Assembly: GCA_026315105.1 (NCBI GenBank)
Contig: CM048744.1
Location: 314,161,270-314,225,269 of the forward strand
Direction: 5' to 3'
From: Locusta migratoria
Lineage: Eukaryota; Arthropoda; Insecta; Orthoptera; Acrididae
DNA: 64,000 nt
The notes beneath the pieces are model-generated. The model was given only the letters and a program-made list of their open reading frames with translations. It did not search any database and was not told the DNA's origin. Below, one piece after another: positions 30,832 through 42,039 of this stretch. The number at the start of each line of letters is the position of its first letter. The first letter of the stretch is position 1. The position numbers and the translations under genes are program-made.

Positions 30832-31020
30832 TGTCCATTTAGAAACAATAAGTTTTGTATTAAAAACACATGGTCTTTCGAAAAAGAATGCTTCAAGTCC
30901 TTTACATTCATGAGCCCCTACCTTACATTGATAGTGGTGAAAGTCGTTTTATAATAACAGTTGTTGTTCCGGAGATATTTAAGGTGGTCAAGATAAATGG
31001 AACACACTGTAGAGCAGACG
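30832..31020. mobile_element. Mariner-type terminal region (tentative)
   Basis: Starts GGGTGTCCATTTAGAAACAA and ends near AAGGTGGTCAAGATAAATGG. Both are phrases I associate with ends of mariner-like elements that carry GGGTGTCC termini. No transposase motif and no clear matching opposite TIR were found, so it may be a non-autonomous relic. Confidence 0.3.
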
Positions 31021-31805
31021 TGCTTTAGGCTTGTCCCAAATATTAAAGAGTTCTTCCACGTACCGAACGACTGTGCACATTAATACACTAACGAAGCTAG
31101 CTGCATACTATATGATCGTTGAAGAGAGATTTAAAGGAGCTGCTTGCATATTTTATCAATCTACACAGAGGTATGACAATCCTCTCATCCGACAGCTGGG
31201 AGCACCAAATTCTACAGACGACCGCTGCAAGCGGTCAGTTGTCCTTTTGAAAAGACCACTAAGGGAAGGCGGATGAAAACACCCAAGACAGAAGACACTA
31301 TCAATTCAGAAAAGCAAAACCTAATACATACCACTAGAATTAGTAGGTTAAAACTACTTTCAAGCAAATCTTGGTTCCCCGAGATCAGAAAAAATACGTT
31401 TGGTGGCGTGCATTATCGTTTTATAGCTTATTTACAGCGTACAAGCCTATTAGCGTACACGTTTGCACGTACTGGGCTGTTTATTTAAATTTTCATTCTT
31501 TATTTACTGCAGGGAAACAAGTAGAACGAACCTGATTACCAGGCTGTCATGATGCGTGTTTTGTTCATATCACTTCTCCAGAAGGTTGTCATGTTTACAT
31601 TGTTCCATCCCATGACAGAACGTGCTAGGAATCGACAGACCCAATAATTATTCAACGATGTTCGAAGAAGTGAGGTACAATACGATGGAGCGATGCTGGT
31701 GCAGTTTAGCAGAACTCACCGACATTCACCTTGTCCTGTTCTGTGAGGTCATGTGAGCTGAATCCCAAGAGAGTATTTCCCACTGGGGTAGCTAAAATAA
31801 CTGTA
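31021..31805. other. No gene recognised
   Basis: Open frames 31031-31276 and 31273-31488 (+) have no recognised domain. No repeat was found. Confidence 0.35.
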
Positions 31806-31973
31806 TGAGCCGCGTGAATGAAGGCGCCATGCTACGGTCTGCCGGTCGCTCAGTCCTCCCTCGGGCATTAGTGTGTATATTGTACACATCATAAGCTATT
31901 TTAATCAGTATGTAACTCTACGTATCGATGACCTCAGCAATTTAGTCCTTTAGGATTACAAATCTTTGAACAC
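31806..31973 (+). mobile_element. SINE-B relic
   Basis: Degraded head (GCCGCGTGAATGAAGGCGCC), CAGTCCTCCCTCGGGCATTAG, then ATAAGCTATTTTAATCAGTA, CGATGACCTCAGCAATTTAG and ATTACAAATCTTTGAACAC. The box B TTCGAGTC core is lost. Confidence 0.7.
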
Positions 31974-32182
31974 TTCTGATCTTGTGTAGGAGACCCCAAT
32001 TGGCGAGGAGATGGAATTAGTTGCCAAAATTATAACTGCTTTTGACGTTATTGGGAACACATCAGGGATATTTTTCTAGCTGCGTCAGAATCTTGTATGC
32101 AGAGTAATGCTTTTACCGAAGTAAATGTCCGCCAGTTTCAGCACATTTTGTAAGATATAGAGCGCATATACGTAGATTGTGT

Positions 32183-32383
32183 TCAAATTAATCAAATGTT
32201 TGTAAAGCTTATGGGACTTAACTACGGGGTCACCAGTCCCTAAACTTACTAACTACTTATGAACTACTTACGAACTAGGACGGCACAAATATCCATGCCT
32301 GAGGGAGGATTCGAACCCCCGACCGTAGTGGCCGTGCAGACCGTGACTGAAGCGCCTCAGTCCCCTCGGCCACCGCGGCCGGC
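32183..32383 (-). mobile_element. SINE-A, full-length, minus
   Basis: Tail TCAAATGTTTGTAAAGC on the left, complete head ending CCGCGGCCGGC on the right. Flanks GTAGATTGTGT (32172-32182) and GTACATTGTGT (32384-32394) form an 11-bp duplication with one mismatch. Confidence 0.95.
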
Positions 32384-32384
32384 G

Positions 32385-32879
32385 TACATTGTGTCAGTGG
32401 TGTTATATGAGCTGTAGCTAATGTAAATAAAAAGTACACAGTATTGTTATTGTATTCCTATTATTTAATTGAACTATTTTCTCCGTCCCCATGTTGAGTG
32501 TGGCATCCGCTATGTCCGGTCAGTTTTTGTACGCCCTTACTAAAACATACTGTATGTGCCACAAGTCTTCGTATGATATGTGGCTGAAGCTACCCATCAC
32601 CACTACTAAAGTGTTCGGGACGAAAGTAAATACTTCAATGTCAGGCCTGCTGCGTGTAGCCCCACGCGCTAAGTGCTAAGAAGGTAAAGTCGTATAGCTT
32701 TGAATGGCTGAGAGATCCGAAGGCAGTTTGAGCCGGCTAATTGGAAAGATTTTACTTATCCTTCGCGTCCGCAGGCACCTTTCTTTCGCGAAGTGCGAGA
32801 ACTGTGTACTGAAGTGTCTGTGTTAAGTGTAGGTGACGGTAATGGGTGCGTGTGTAGTGTAGTGTCGTGGTCGTGTTGG
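32385..32879. other. No gene recognised
   Basis: The short frame 32491-32679 has no recognised motif. Nothing else could be supported. Confidence 0.35.
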
Positions 32880-33065
32880 AGCACCAAGGGGGCCGCCCAG
32901 CTTAACGTCTCCGTCCGACGGACGGATTACCAACAACAGTGTCCCATGCTCTCACTCCATTAGACACTGTAGAGCGGTTTGGAATTTAATCCAGGACGTT
33001 GGTGAAAAGACTGGCGATCAAGGGCTTTGCACCACCACCTCTTCTGTCACCTTGCCGTAGGGCAA
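32880..33065. repeat. Dispersed SINE-like repeat (tentative)
   Basis: Contains GGGGCCGCCCAGCTTAACGT, CTCCGTCCGACGGACGGATT, CACTCCATTAGACACTGTAG and GGTTTGGAATTTAATCCAGG. It includes the palindromic GTCCGACGGAC and resembles a repetitive insect sequence. No box pair was verified. Confidence 0.35.
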
Positions 33066-33675
33066 AGGGAAAATTGTCAACAGTGCGTTATGTACCCGGA
33101 TGGTTACCCTTCCAAGTACTGGACACGCCCAACGATGATTAACTTCGGTGATCTGGCGGGAACCGCTGTATCCAGAACAGGATGGCTGTTGACTTCGTTA
33201 GTAGCCGATTCGTTCGCCTCATAACTTTGTTCTCACATACTGTTAGCAGTGCGGCAGGTCAGAAGCAGCTGAATATTCAGTGCTTCCATGCGACATCGTA
33301 AGTTCAGTTTTGCTTTCAGTGTAGCTGGACTGTTTGGCAATGAACGGAATGCAGGCGCAAGGGTGTGTCTAAAGGGCGAAAAGTGATCCTGCTTTCTCTG
33401 GTCTTGCGGCCCTTAACCAAAATGTGCAGTAACTGAAGTATAATTGTTCTCCAGTCAGCTGCATCTCCCTTCTTTCTAATTTTCCTGAATGTTTTTTCAG
33501 GGCTTCGTGTACACGTGTACACGTAGACCCTCCGTAACACTTGTGTATTCATTTAATCTACCGTTAACCTTTCTAGTAGCAGGATTATGAATTGCTTCGA
33601 TGTCACAGCCAGCTGTTTACTCAAATGATGAGTGCTATCGACAAGGTCTGTCAAATCGATTCCGTAAGTCTAGTG
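33066..33675. other. No gene recognised
   Basis: The frame 33316-33552 (-) has no domain I can name. Possibly ancient LINE sequence, unsupported. Confidence 0.3.
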
Positions 33676-33676
33676 A

Positions 33677-33884
33677 CAATGTTCAAATGTTTGTAAATCT
33701 ATCGGACCAAAGTGCGTGGTCATCAGTCCGTAGCTTACAAACTACTTAACCTAAGGTAAACTAACCTAAGGACAAAACACACACACACACCCATGCCCCA
33801 AAAAGGACTCGAACCACCGACGGCGAACAACTACGCGCTCTGCAGCGAGGCACCTTAGAGCGCTCTGCTACTCCCCGCGGCTGT
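33677..33884 (-). mobile_element. SINE-B, minus
   Basis: Tail ATGTTCAAATGTTTGTAAAT, ATCGGACCAAAGTGCGTGG, a short CA run (33777-33790), AAGGACTCGAACCACCGACG box B, and a head ending GCTCTGCTACTCCCCGCGGC. A second minus SINE-B follows after about 10 bp. Confidence 0.92.
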
Positions 33885-33894
33885 TCAAAAATAT

Positions 33895-34060
33895 CTTCAA
33901 ATGTTTGTAATTCTAAGGCATCAAACCACTCAATTTACTTAAAAACTACTTAAACCTAGGGACAACATTCACACACACACACACACACATGCAAGAGGGA
34001 GGATTCCACCCTCTGACGAGAGAGGCCGCGCAATCCGTATTCTGAAGCTCCAGAGGAGCG
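33895..34060 (-). mobile_element. SINE-B, minus, degraded head
   Basis: CTTCAAATGTTTGTAATTC tail, AAAAACTACTTAAACCTAGG, a CA run (33971-33988), AGGATTCCACCCTCTGACG (damaged box B), and a truncated head GAGAGGCCGCGC. Confidence 0.82.
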
Positions 34061-34074
34061 AGGATTTTGTCACT

Positions 34075-35050
34075 GTATCTTACAAGCAGTTTCTAATGAA
34101 ATCGTGTGCTTACTTACGTGACTGGATTCGCGATTTCCTGTCAGAAAGGACACAGTACGTAGTAATTGTCGTAGAGTCATCTAGAAGCGATAACTGGCGA
34201 TAACTGGCGTTCCTTATTGTTATAAACGATTTACGAGACGATTTGAATAGCTCTTTTAGAATGTTCACAAATGATGCTGTTGTTGTTTGGTGTGTAAAGT
34301 CTCCAGAAGATAGGATATCTGCATGACGCGGTAATTGGTAATTCAGCCTAAATAATGAAAAGTTTCAGGTGATCCATATGAGCACTAAAAGAAAGACGTT
34401 CATTCACATAATAGAGCAGACATATCTTCAGGCCACAAATTAAAATAAATGCCTAAGAATTACATTTACGAACAATTGTAGTTGGAAAGAACGCATAGCA
34501 AATATCGTGGGAAGGCCAACGAAATGTTACGTTGCAACGGCAGAACAATTAGAAGATGTAGCAGTTCTACTAAAAAACCTGTCTACACTGCACTTGTCCG
34601 ACCTATTTCGGAGTATTACTGCGCATTGTGGGAGCCCCATCAAGTGAGACTGACAGAGGATATAGAGAAAATTCAGAGAAGCGCAGCTGGTTTCGTATTA
34701 TTCGCAATACAAGGAAGAGAGTGCCGCAGAAATGTTGCACGACTTGGTGTGGAAACCATTAAAAGAAAGACGTTATTCTTTGCGGCCAGATCTTTTATCG
34801 AAATTTCTTTCACCAATCTTCTCCTCCGAATGCTGACGTATTTTGGTAGAGCCTCCTACATATTTTTTAAATGATCGTCGTGTTAAGATAGCAGAAGTCA
34901 AATGGATAACGGAAAGATTTAGGTGTCCTATTTTCCTGCGCGCTATTATGGAATGGAACGGTAGATAAATAATTTGAAAGTGGCTTTATAAACCCTCTTC
35001 CAGGAAATTAAATGTTATTTGCAGTGTAAACATGTGGATGTAGATCCGTT
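34075..35050 (+). mobile_element. LINE RT-C-terminus to 3' end, pseudogenised
   Basis: Broken plus frames cover NEIVCLLT and the LLVINDLRDDL-type region (about 34215-34250), a decayed catalytic block (FTNDAVVV, about 34262-34290, where the usual D-D reads N-D), and SWKERIANIVGRPT. The open frame 34482-34874 follows with TALVRPISEYYCALWEPHQV and EDIEKIQRSAAGFVLF. The 3' end is near ACATGTGGATGTAGATCC (about 35030-35048). Same LINE type as at 6.6 and 9 kb. Confidence 0.82.
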
Positions 35051-35705
35051 CTACTGATCTTATACTGACGCCAAACGCTAAATAATTTAAACATCGAAAA
35101 ACTTTCCTTACTTTATGAGATTTTACCTGCTTCTTTCCTTAAAAATTTCGTACGCTTTTCCGATTTTCAAACATGCTTCTGTTGCTGAATGGTAGTCCGT
35201 TGCTCTCATCCCATTGAGTGTACCTTTTCCGCTTGAAAATATTTATCGTTTCTGTGTCAACTTACGTGTTGTGTTCACGGGATGGAGATGCGAACCCAAT
35301 AGTGGAATAATTTGGGAAATCACTCAAGACGAACAATTTTTCTTCGGTATTACAGAAAGAAGGATCTTGATCCATCATATCAAATGGCACGTCTGGTGAA
35401 CGAGCAGTAGAAATTAGGAGTACAATATAGTTGAGCTACATAGGAATCATTACAAGAAGTGTTCTTACGTATATAACAAAGAACGTTACCTATTATATAA
35501 GATATGTCAAAATGGTCAAAACGTTCAGTTCTTGCCTTTGAAAATTGTTACTGACTCATATAATAAAAATCGAAAGAACATTTAGCAGATTAAAAGAATT
35601 AATATGCGTACACACGGTTTTTCGTAGGCTGTGATTGAATAAAAAAAGCTGTGCTAGACTGGGATGGACTGAAGACTGCCCTCTTCTCGCACACATTGGA
35701 AACAC
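35051..35705. other. No gene recognised
   Basis: AT-rich spacer ending in the long poly-A tract. No element body could be assigned to that tail. Confidence 0.35.

Positions 35706-35709
<4 letters not shown>

Positions 35710-35772
<63 letters not shown>
35710..35772. repeat. Poly-A tract (63 nt)
   Basis: Uninterrupted A run, longest in the window, preceded by CACACATTGGAAACACAAGT. Could be a retrocopy tail. No duplication was recognised. Confidence 0.97.
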
Positions 35773-35774
<2 letters not shown>

Positions 35775-36925
35775 ATGCTATGTTTTTGTTTCTGTAGCAC
35801 ATTATTCTATGTACCAATAACGCTTCTAATGCATCTTGTAATGTCACACCTAAAAGATTTCTTAGGTCCTTGCCTCTTTATTCTTGGACTATAATTTACA
35901 GAGGATGACAGTTAAATAATCAAGTGCCCAAAGAATACTTTAAATTTTTGACGAAGTGCAAAAGAAGGAACAGTGAAAGTTATGCTGAGTTACAGCTGAA
36001 ATATAACGTGCAGTCTATTGATTAAGAATAATTTCAGAGCTGGTTATGGGCAGAGATTACAGTTTTGAGGCATTGTAACCTAGCCTGAAGACAAACAATG
36101 CACAATACAAGCAGACGTTTACTTTTTAAATTTCTGTCTTCATCTTTGTTTCACGATTCACACAGGTACTCAATTTTAATTTTAATTTGTTTGTTAAGGT
36201 GCTGAAAATGTTAATGATACTTCCACTTGTCCGAACGCCTCTGTAAACATTTGTAGGGATAACACGTAGTAAGCATAGCTGAAAACTGGGCCACCAGGGA
36301 GGAAACACCCGAAAACCGTGACGTTTGTGTCACATATGAATAACGTAAATCATCCATATCATCGACAAAACTTTCAGATTTTTATGATGATTTTACTGAA
36401 TAATGATTGGAGGAAACTATAAAATCAAAGGAGTCAATCCAATTTACGAAAATGTGTAAAATGTTTTATTTTTTTTCTGTTACGAAAGAGCCGAGCTTTA
36501 GGCTGACCCTGTGCTGCGAAACGCCATTACAAGGAACAACGACACTAAAAGGAAGCTGCGCAATGCCTCATCGACGACAAATGGCGCAATATCAGCACGC
36601 GGGTGATTTAGAGCCTCGCAGAATGATGGCTCTCTGGAAAATCGGTTGTCATACCGTGACATTTCGCCCTGCACTTGAAAAACAAAAAAGAACTCTTCTT
36701 TCTCTACTAGCTTTCCATATAACACCAATTTCCAACTATCAGCCCTAGTGTTCCTCTTATCTTCTTCACTCCACACCTTACACTGAAAGAACAATTCAAA
36801 CTCTTCTGTGTCAAGGTGGTACAGGTGACTGCAGTGACAGTGAAGAGGTGCATCCCTTTTACCAATGTTTCATTTGAAAGTCAAGTAGTGTGAACCAACC
36901 ATATTAATGAATTTAGAAACCATTA
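35775..36925. other. No gene recognised
   Basis: Opposing frames at 36407-36748 (+) and 36498-36794 (-) overlap and neither shows a domain. No repeat was identified. Confidence 0.35.
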
Positions 36926-38012
36926 TTATTATTATTATTATTATTATTCATTTTATGGCCTACATTGGATCATTTAGTCAATATTACAAAGGTTTTTACA
37001 ATTTGTTATTTTGCAGTAACACAATTTAGTTCACAATTAGTTTAACATAATTAAATAATATACAGGTTATACTAATATTATTACAATTTTTTATTATATA
37101 AAGGATGTTTTGCTCTTCTGCCTGCCCAATACTTCTTCATTCTTTCCGATATTTTCTTTATTTCCTTGTTTGAGATCACTCTTCCTGTAGTCCTTTTACT
37201 GATCTTCGTTTGGAGACTGGTTTGTGTCTGAGTTTATTGGTCTTACTTTTTAGATTATCTACTGTAATTTGCAGTTCTCTAATATCTTCCTTAATTTCAG
37301 TAATCCATTTAATGTGTCTCTTAATATTTCACAAAGTTTCTATTTTTTGTATATTTTTATTTTTTATTTATTTACGAATTCTGTTTTCTGGAGTTCTTAT
37401 CAGCTGCCCAAAGAATGAGATGCGTTTCTTTCTGATTGTGCTTATTACTGGTTGTATTTTCTTATATACTGTTTCATTTGAAGCTATTATCCATTGGCCA
37501 TTTATTTGATACTGTTCAATTGCACATGTCCTAATTATTCTTTTTTCTGTCTTTAGTATTCTTTCAATTTCAGCTGTATTCGTAGTTTTGAATATTATTT
37601 TATATCTTGTTGTGTAACTGTTTTATAATATTTTGATTTTGCAGTCATAGTGAGGCTTTTTTGTTGTATGTTTTTTGGGTAATATAGTTTGAATGGTTTA
37701 GTTTTTTTATTCTATTTTGCCATAATGGTTTCTCATTTAGATTGCATGTTACTATTTCACCTAAATATTTAAATTTATCAACAATTTTGATATCCTGTTC
37801 CCCCATTGAAATTGTGTATGTAAGTAGTGGATCAGATACCATAATTGTTTTTTGGATGATTTTTAAGGCCAATTTTCTGCGCCATTTTTGTAGTGACTTA
37901 ACTTGTTGTTTGGTTTCTTGAATAGTGTTGCCTAGGAGAGCGAGATCATCAGTAAATCACAAAAAGTTTAAACTAACTTCATTATTCGTACTTCCAATTC
38001 TTATGTTCTTTG
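36926..38012 (-). mobile_element. LINE 3' half, minus, degraded
   Basis: Minus-strand coding includes a catalytic-region remnant near 37950 (DLALLGNTIQETKQQVKSLQ) and an open frame 37645-37872 (MALKIIQKTIMVSDPLLTYT, then KFKYLGEIVTCNLNEKPLW and ITQKTYNKK), typical of the post-palm region of RTE/CR1-like LINEs. Toward lower coordinates it decays, and it ends at an ATT run (36923-36948), which is an AAT tail on the minus strand. 5' truncated. Confidence 0.75.
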
Positions 38013-38063
38013 GGTTGTCCTTCAATCATATAAATAGATACTTTCTTTACTATTGATATAAAT

Positions 38064-38159
38064 GTTGTAAACCTAAGGGACCAAACTGCTTACGTCATCG
38101 GTCCCTTGTCATACAATGTACTTTAACTTATGCTAAGAACACACACACACACACACACA

Positions 38160-38197
<38 letters not shown>

Positions 38198-38297
38198 CAG
38201 ACCACACACCAATGCCAGAGAGAGGATTCGAACCCTCCATGGTAGTGGCCGCGCATTTCGCTACAAGGCACCTCAGACGGCACGGCGCTTCACAACG
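38064..38297 (-). mobile_element. SINE-B, minus, with long (CA)n
   Basis: Tail ATGTTGTAAACCTAAGGGAC, body ACTTTAACTTATGCTAAG, a CA run (38139-38193, one AG interruption), AGGATTCGAACCCTCCATGG box B and a head ending GACGGCACGGCG. Typical SINE-B layout with an expanded spacer microsatellite. Confidence 0.9.
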
Positions 38298-38299
38298 CT

Positions 38300-39345
38300 T
38301 CGAACCAGCGTCTGACTGTCGTATTGAGCTCTTCGTCGCCGTTAAAATACTGCTGGAGGACAGGATTATCTTGAGATACAAGAAAAGGTAGCTGGTAACA
38401 AGGTCAGGACTGTATGCTGAATACTAAAGCCGCGCCCAGGCGAACTTCTGCAAAACATCTGCTTTGCGCCGATTCGTGTTGCAACGAGTATTTTCATAGA
38501 ACAGCGCAACACCCGCACGAAGTATTCCCGCTTCTTGTTCTGGTCTGTGTACTGACAACGACCAAGAACTGAAGACGAGTCACACACTAGTTACACGGAA
38601 AGACGGCAGACTTCTACGACACAAGAACACAGAAATTTATCCACTGATATGACAAGCCTTAAGATTCTTGTAGTGACTATGTCAAGTAGGTCATCATTTA
38701 GAGTAAGGAACACGCTTCGTAGCCAATATCGCTAAATTGGTCAACTTATAAAGGACTACCTTTTACCGCGGCTACGCCCGCATTAAATACGTGTAACTAA
38801 GAATATTTGACCAGGATCATCGAGATAAAAGTTTCCAATTTTCCGGATTAAATATATACCGTGTGTATAATGAAGGTAAATCCTGTCTTCCTTATCGAGA
38901 TGAAAATAAACATACTATTGAATACATCGTGACTAAACCACTGGCTGAAGAGGCTATACGTTATTCAGTGTATAAATTATGCAGGATTCAAATCTGGATG
39001 TCAGAGGTAACTTATTATAAGTGCAAAAATGACGATTTTGAGGTTTTTATCGTATGTGCCTAGTTTAAGTCATATCTTCTTGGGGATAGAATACTGTATG
39101 CATATATTTTACATAAAAGAAATTCAGCAATGCGATACTATCGTATTTGCAATCTGAAAACAGTGGCAAAGAATGGTAAATGACCATACGATAATTGACC
39201 TGAATATACACCGCCACGCTCTTTATCGTATTGGCTGTTACGATGGTTTACCTTTAAATGTTACGTTACTTCCGTATTGTTATAAACATTGTTAGTCAAG
39301 TGCGAATAGCAGTGTGCTGTAGTTTGTGATGTTTGGAAGAGCATT
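38300..39345. other. No gene recognised
   Basis: No motif on either strand. It could hold the upstream region of the candidate gene that follows. Confidence 0.35.
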
Positions 39346-39347
39346 TT

Positions 39348-39428
39348 ATGACGGAATCAAAGATTAAAATGGATTCTATTAGTGGAAGAAGTAAAAGGAT
39401 CGTGGAATTAGCGCTGAAGTTAGTACAG
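39348..39428 (+). CDS. Candidate first coding exon of transposase-like gene
   Basis: ATG at 39348 opens 27 codons (MTESKIKMDSISGRSKRIVE, then LALKLVQ) ending exactly at CAG|GTAAGC, a strong splice-donor form at 39429. The short Ser/Lys-rich N-terminus followed by a long exon 1 kb downstream resembles the 5' exon of an arthropod hypothetical protein family. Linking it to the 40.4-41.0 kb exon is inference. Possible intermediate exons are near 39585-39760 (DALPSVDGSNIVETPLATDT, followed by an in-frame stop after NEWL) and 39851-39967 (ENDSANLLGAETLPYHKV). Confidence 0.4.
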
Positions 39429-40406
39429 GTAAGCAGTACAAGTATGTCTAGTACTTCAAGAACTAATATTCTATTCTACAGTCTCGTTACATCATCAGCT
39501 TACAACATGAAATCATTAGGCATAGCTAATATACATTTTAAGATATTATTCATCATACTGGGATGTAACAAACATCTAAATGTACGTTCCGTGATTTAGA
39601 AGCAAATGATCTGGATGCCTTACCATCAGTCGACGGTAGTAATATCGTCGAAACTCCCTTGGCGACAGATACAACTACAGATGTAGCGCCTTCTTTTGAC
39701 GAAAATGAGTGGCTATAATATGCGGAAATGACAACTACAATGCTTGTCATACAATCAAAGGTACAGTCCTATTATACATGGTTTATCATTTGAATCGAGC
39801 AAAGTTCATCGCGTTTTGTATAATAATGCAATTTTGCTTACTTACATAGGAAAATGACAGTGCGAATCTATTGGGTGCTGAGACCTTACCTTACCACAAA
39901 GTTACTGATGGAATTGATTTGTTGCTAACGAATGAAGAATCCCAAGCATGCGATTTTCATTTTGGTTGGTCATATGCTATACTTTTATGTAAATGTAACT
40001 AAACAAACTTTACTTAGACTGAAATGCAATTACGTCTATTTAACCCACGGGAACGTGTGACCTGTCAGGTCTCTCTTGTTTTAATTTTCGACTGTTGCCC
40101 CATTGGCGAAGCCTTGTGTATCTTGTGCAGTGATTTTCCTTTCCAAGTTCAGCGTTTAATCAACGCGTGTTTTCTCGTTATTACCACAAAGACTTGTCAT
40201 GACACTGCGCGTCCGTATGTACTTTTCAGATTGCGCGTTCCAGATGGTTAAATCGAACTAATGGTGTTGTATTAATTTCGTTGCCTCGTTATGCTTTGAC
40301 TCTCCGTCTTGTTCGTAGGTGGCAGCTGAGGACAAGTGTATGATGTCCGACCATATAAACACCTGTGATCATAACGACATCGGCAAGGAATGCAACTGTG
40401 TGTAGG

Positions 40407-41034
40407 TGGTGATGAGATAAGCTGCAGTCGCAGTGAGGCAGACCAATCTGTCGGTGGCGTTCCCTTTAACGTTAAGAGTCTTCAATCATATCTGGGGACT
40501 GAAAATGCTGATAATGGAGGCGTGATAGCTTCATCAAATATTGCATCTAATGCCTTGGGTGACATTCATACATTTACCAGACTAGAATCAGAATTTACAA
40601 CAGACCGGAAGCGAGTTCGGCAAGAAAATAAGTGGAAGTGCAATATAAGGAAACGATGTAGAGAGACTTGTGCGGAGTATACATCTAAAACCGGAACCGT
40701 AGTTCCGGCAAAATGTATTAAGCCTGCCTGCAAATCTTCACGTAAAAGAAAATGTTCAGAAACCACTACTTCTGAAGATAGGCAGCATAGTTTCAACAGT
40801 TTTTGGCGAGAAGGGAATAATAATGATTTTAAGAGATTATATGTTGCCTCACTCGTAATTGCAAAAAATGTTAGTAGAAGAGTAGTTCAAGAGAGGGAGT
40901 TTAGGCGTAATGTGACACTTCATTACATCTTTGAAGTTCGTGGCCAGAGACAAGTTTGCAAAACATTTTTCTTAAATACTTTGAGTATTTCCGAATTGTA
41001 TGTCAAGAAAGCTTTGTCCAAAAAAAGACGTTGA
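40407..41034 (+). CDS. Transposase-like arthropod hypothetical protein, N-terminal region
   Basis: The open frame 40390-41034 can be entered at an acceptor TGTGTGTAG|GT near 40406. Residues from about 75 on carry an ordered signature: KRVRQENKWKCNIRKRCRET, a short KTGTVVPAK strand, Cys pairs (CIKPAC, KRKCSE), EDRQHSFNSFWREGN, then a basic segment and QVCKTFFLNTLSISELYVKK. I recognise this W...GxxY...C..KC...FW...VCKxxFLxTLxIS pattern from large uncharacterised arthropod families, whose C-terminal part looks like a DDE transposase. That part is absent here: the frame stops right after KKALSKKRR and a foldback begins at 41049. Either an exon boundary or a truncated copy. Confidence 0.6.
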
Positions 41035-41048
41035 CGTTTGTGTAAGTT

Positions 41049-41732
41049 AAAATGTAGGTGTTAAAATCGGAATTGTCTGAGTGAAAGGCCGTTTAATTCA
41101 CTTAAGCTGTTTTTTTATTAGAGTCGTGGAAACCCGCACAAACGGTTTCGTAACATTATAGTTGCATCTTCAGGTGCAATTACTGTACAAAAATCATATT
41201 GTTTTAATAAAATGGATTTTTACATTCAAATGTTATAATTAAAATAGTAAAAAATTGCGTTTCAGAAAGTTAAATGAGGACTTTTTAAGCCAGTAAGCTA
41301 GTTATTACATTATTATCTTTTATATTACTTACAATGTTTCGCATATAATTCCTAGGTTGAATATCGGGGATTAATGGTCGGGTCCGACTGCTAACAACTT
41401 CACTTTGTTCGTCAAAAATAAAATCAGTTGACCATCCGGTTTGTATCATTTTAAGTAAAATATTAAAACTCGGCTTCTTAGTTTGGTATATATTATTTGC
41501 GTGGTTTGTCAGTTGAACGACATGATGAGTGGCTCTACAATAAAACAACTATTATAATTACTGAGAACCACGAATGATCTAATCAGAATTTTCACGTGCG
41601 GTGAGAATACAAAAGTAAAACTTACAAGTTGTCGTCGATGTATTGGGCTTCACCAGTTAATAGAAAACAGCTTAAGTGGACTAACGGCCTTTCACTCATA
41701 AAACTCCGTTTGTAACACCTACATTCTGTTTA
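41049..41732. mobile_element. Non-autonomous foldback element (PLE-like ends)
   Basis: The left end AAAATGTAGGTGTTAAAATC and right end (minus) CAGAATGTAGGTGTTACAAA share an inverted repeat that continues through GAGTGAAAGGCCGTT and CACTTAAGCTGTTTT. Inside the left arm, CAAACGGTTTCGTAAC and ATAGTTGCATCTTCAGGTGC resemble PLE flank motifs. The interior (about 41180-41630) has no recognised coding. Length about 680 bp. Confidence 0.75.
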
Positions 41733-41734
41733 TG

Positions 41735-42035
41735 TTGAATAGTTTTACGTACAACATGTCAATCATTAAAAGTGATAAGTCTCCTCGGGTTATAAGCCGA
41801 ATCAGGGAGTCTAACTTGCCATCCTCAGGCGGAATGTTGGATTCTTCAGCTCACTTATTCCTAAACTTCCCGTACTTGTGGAAATGTAAGGGGGAATGTG
41901 TAGCCTTGTTGGCTATTACGCCTCTTTGTACCGTTTTGGTGAATGTGTGTGTTTAACTGTTTTATGTTGTCTGTGTATTGTTTATGAGGTTCTGTGTGTG
42001 TGTGTGCGTCTGATACTTGCCAGAGGTAGGTGTAA
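41735..42035. other. No gene recognised; (GT)n near 41994-42008
   Basis: Short GT-rich run, otherwise nothing. Possibly the 3' end of the minus LINE that follows. Confidence 0.35.
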
Positions 42036-42039
42036 TGTT

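Noticed and set aside
40566..40796. 76-aa minus ORF
   Set aside because: Antisense to the better-supported transposase-like exon at 40407-41034.
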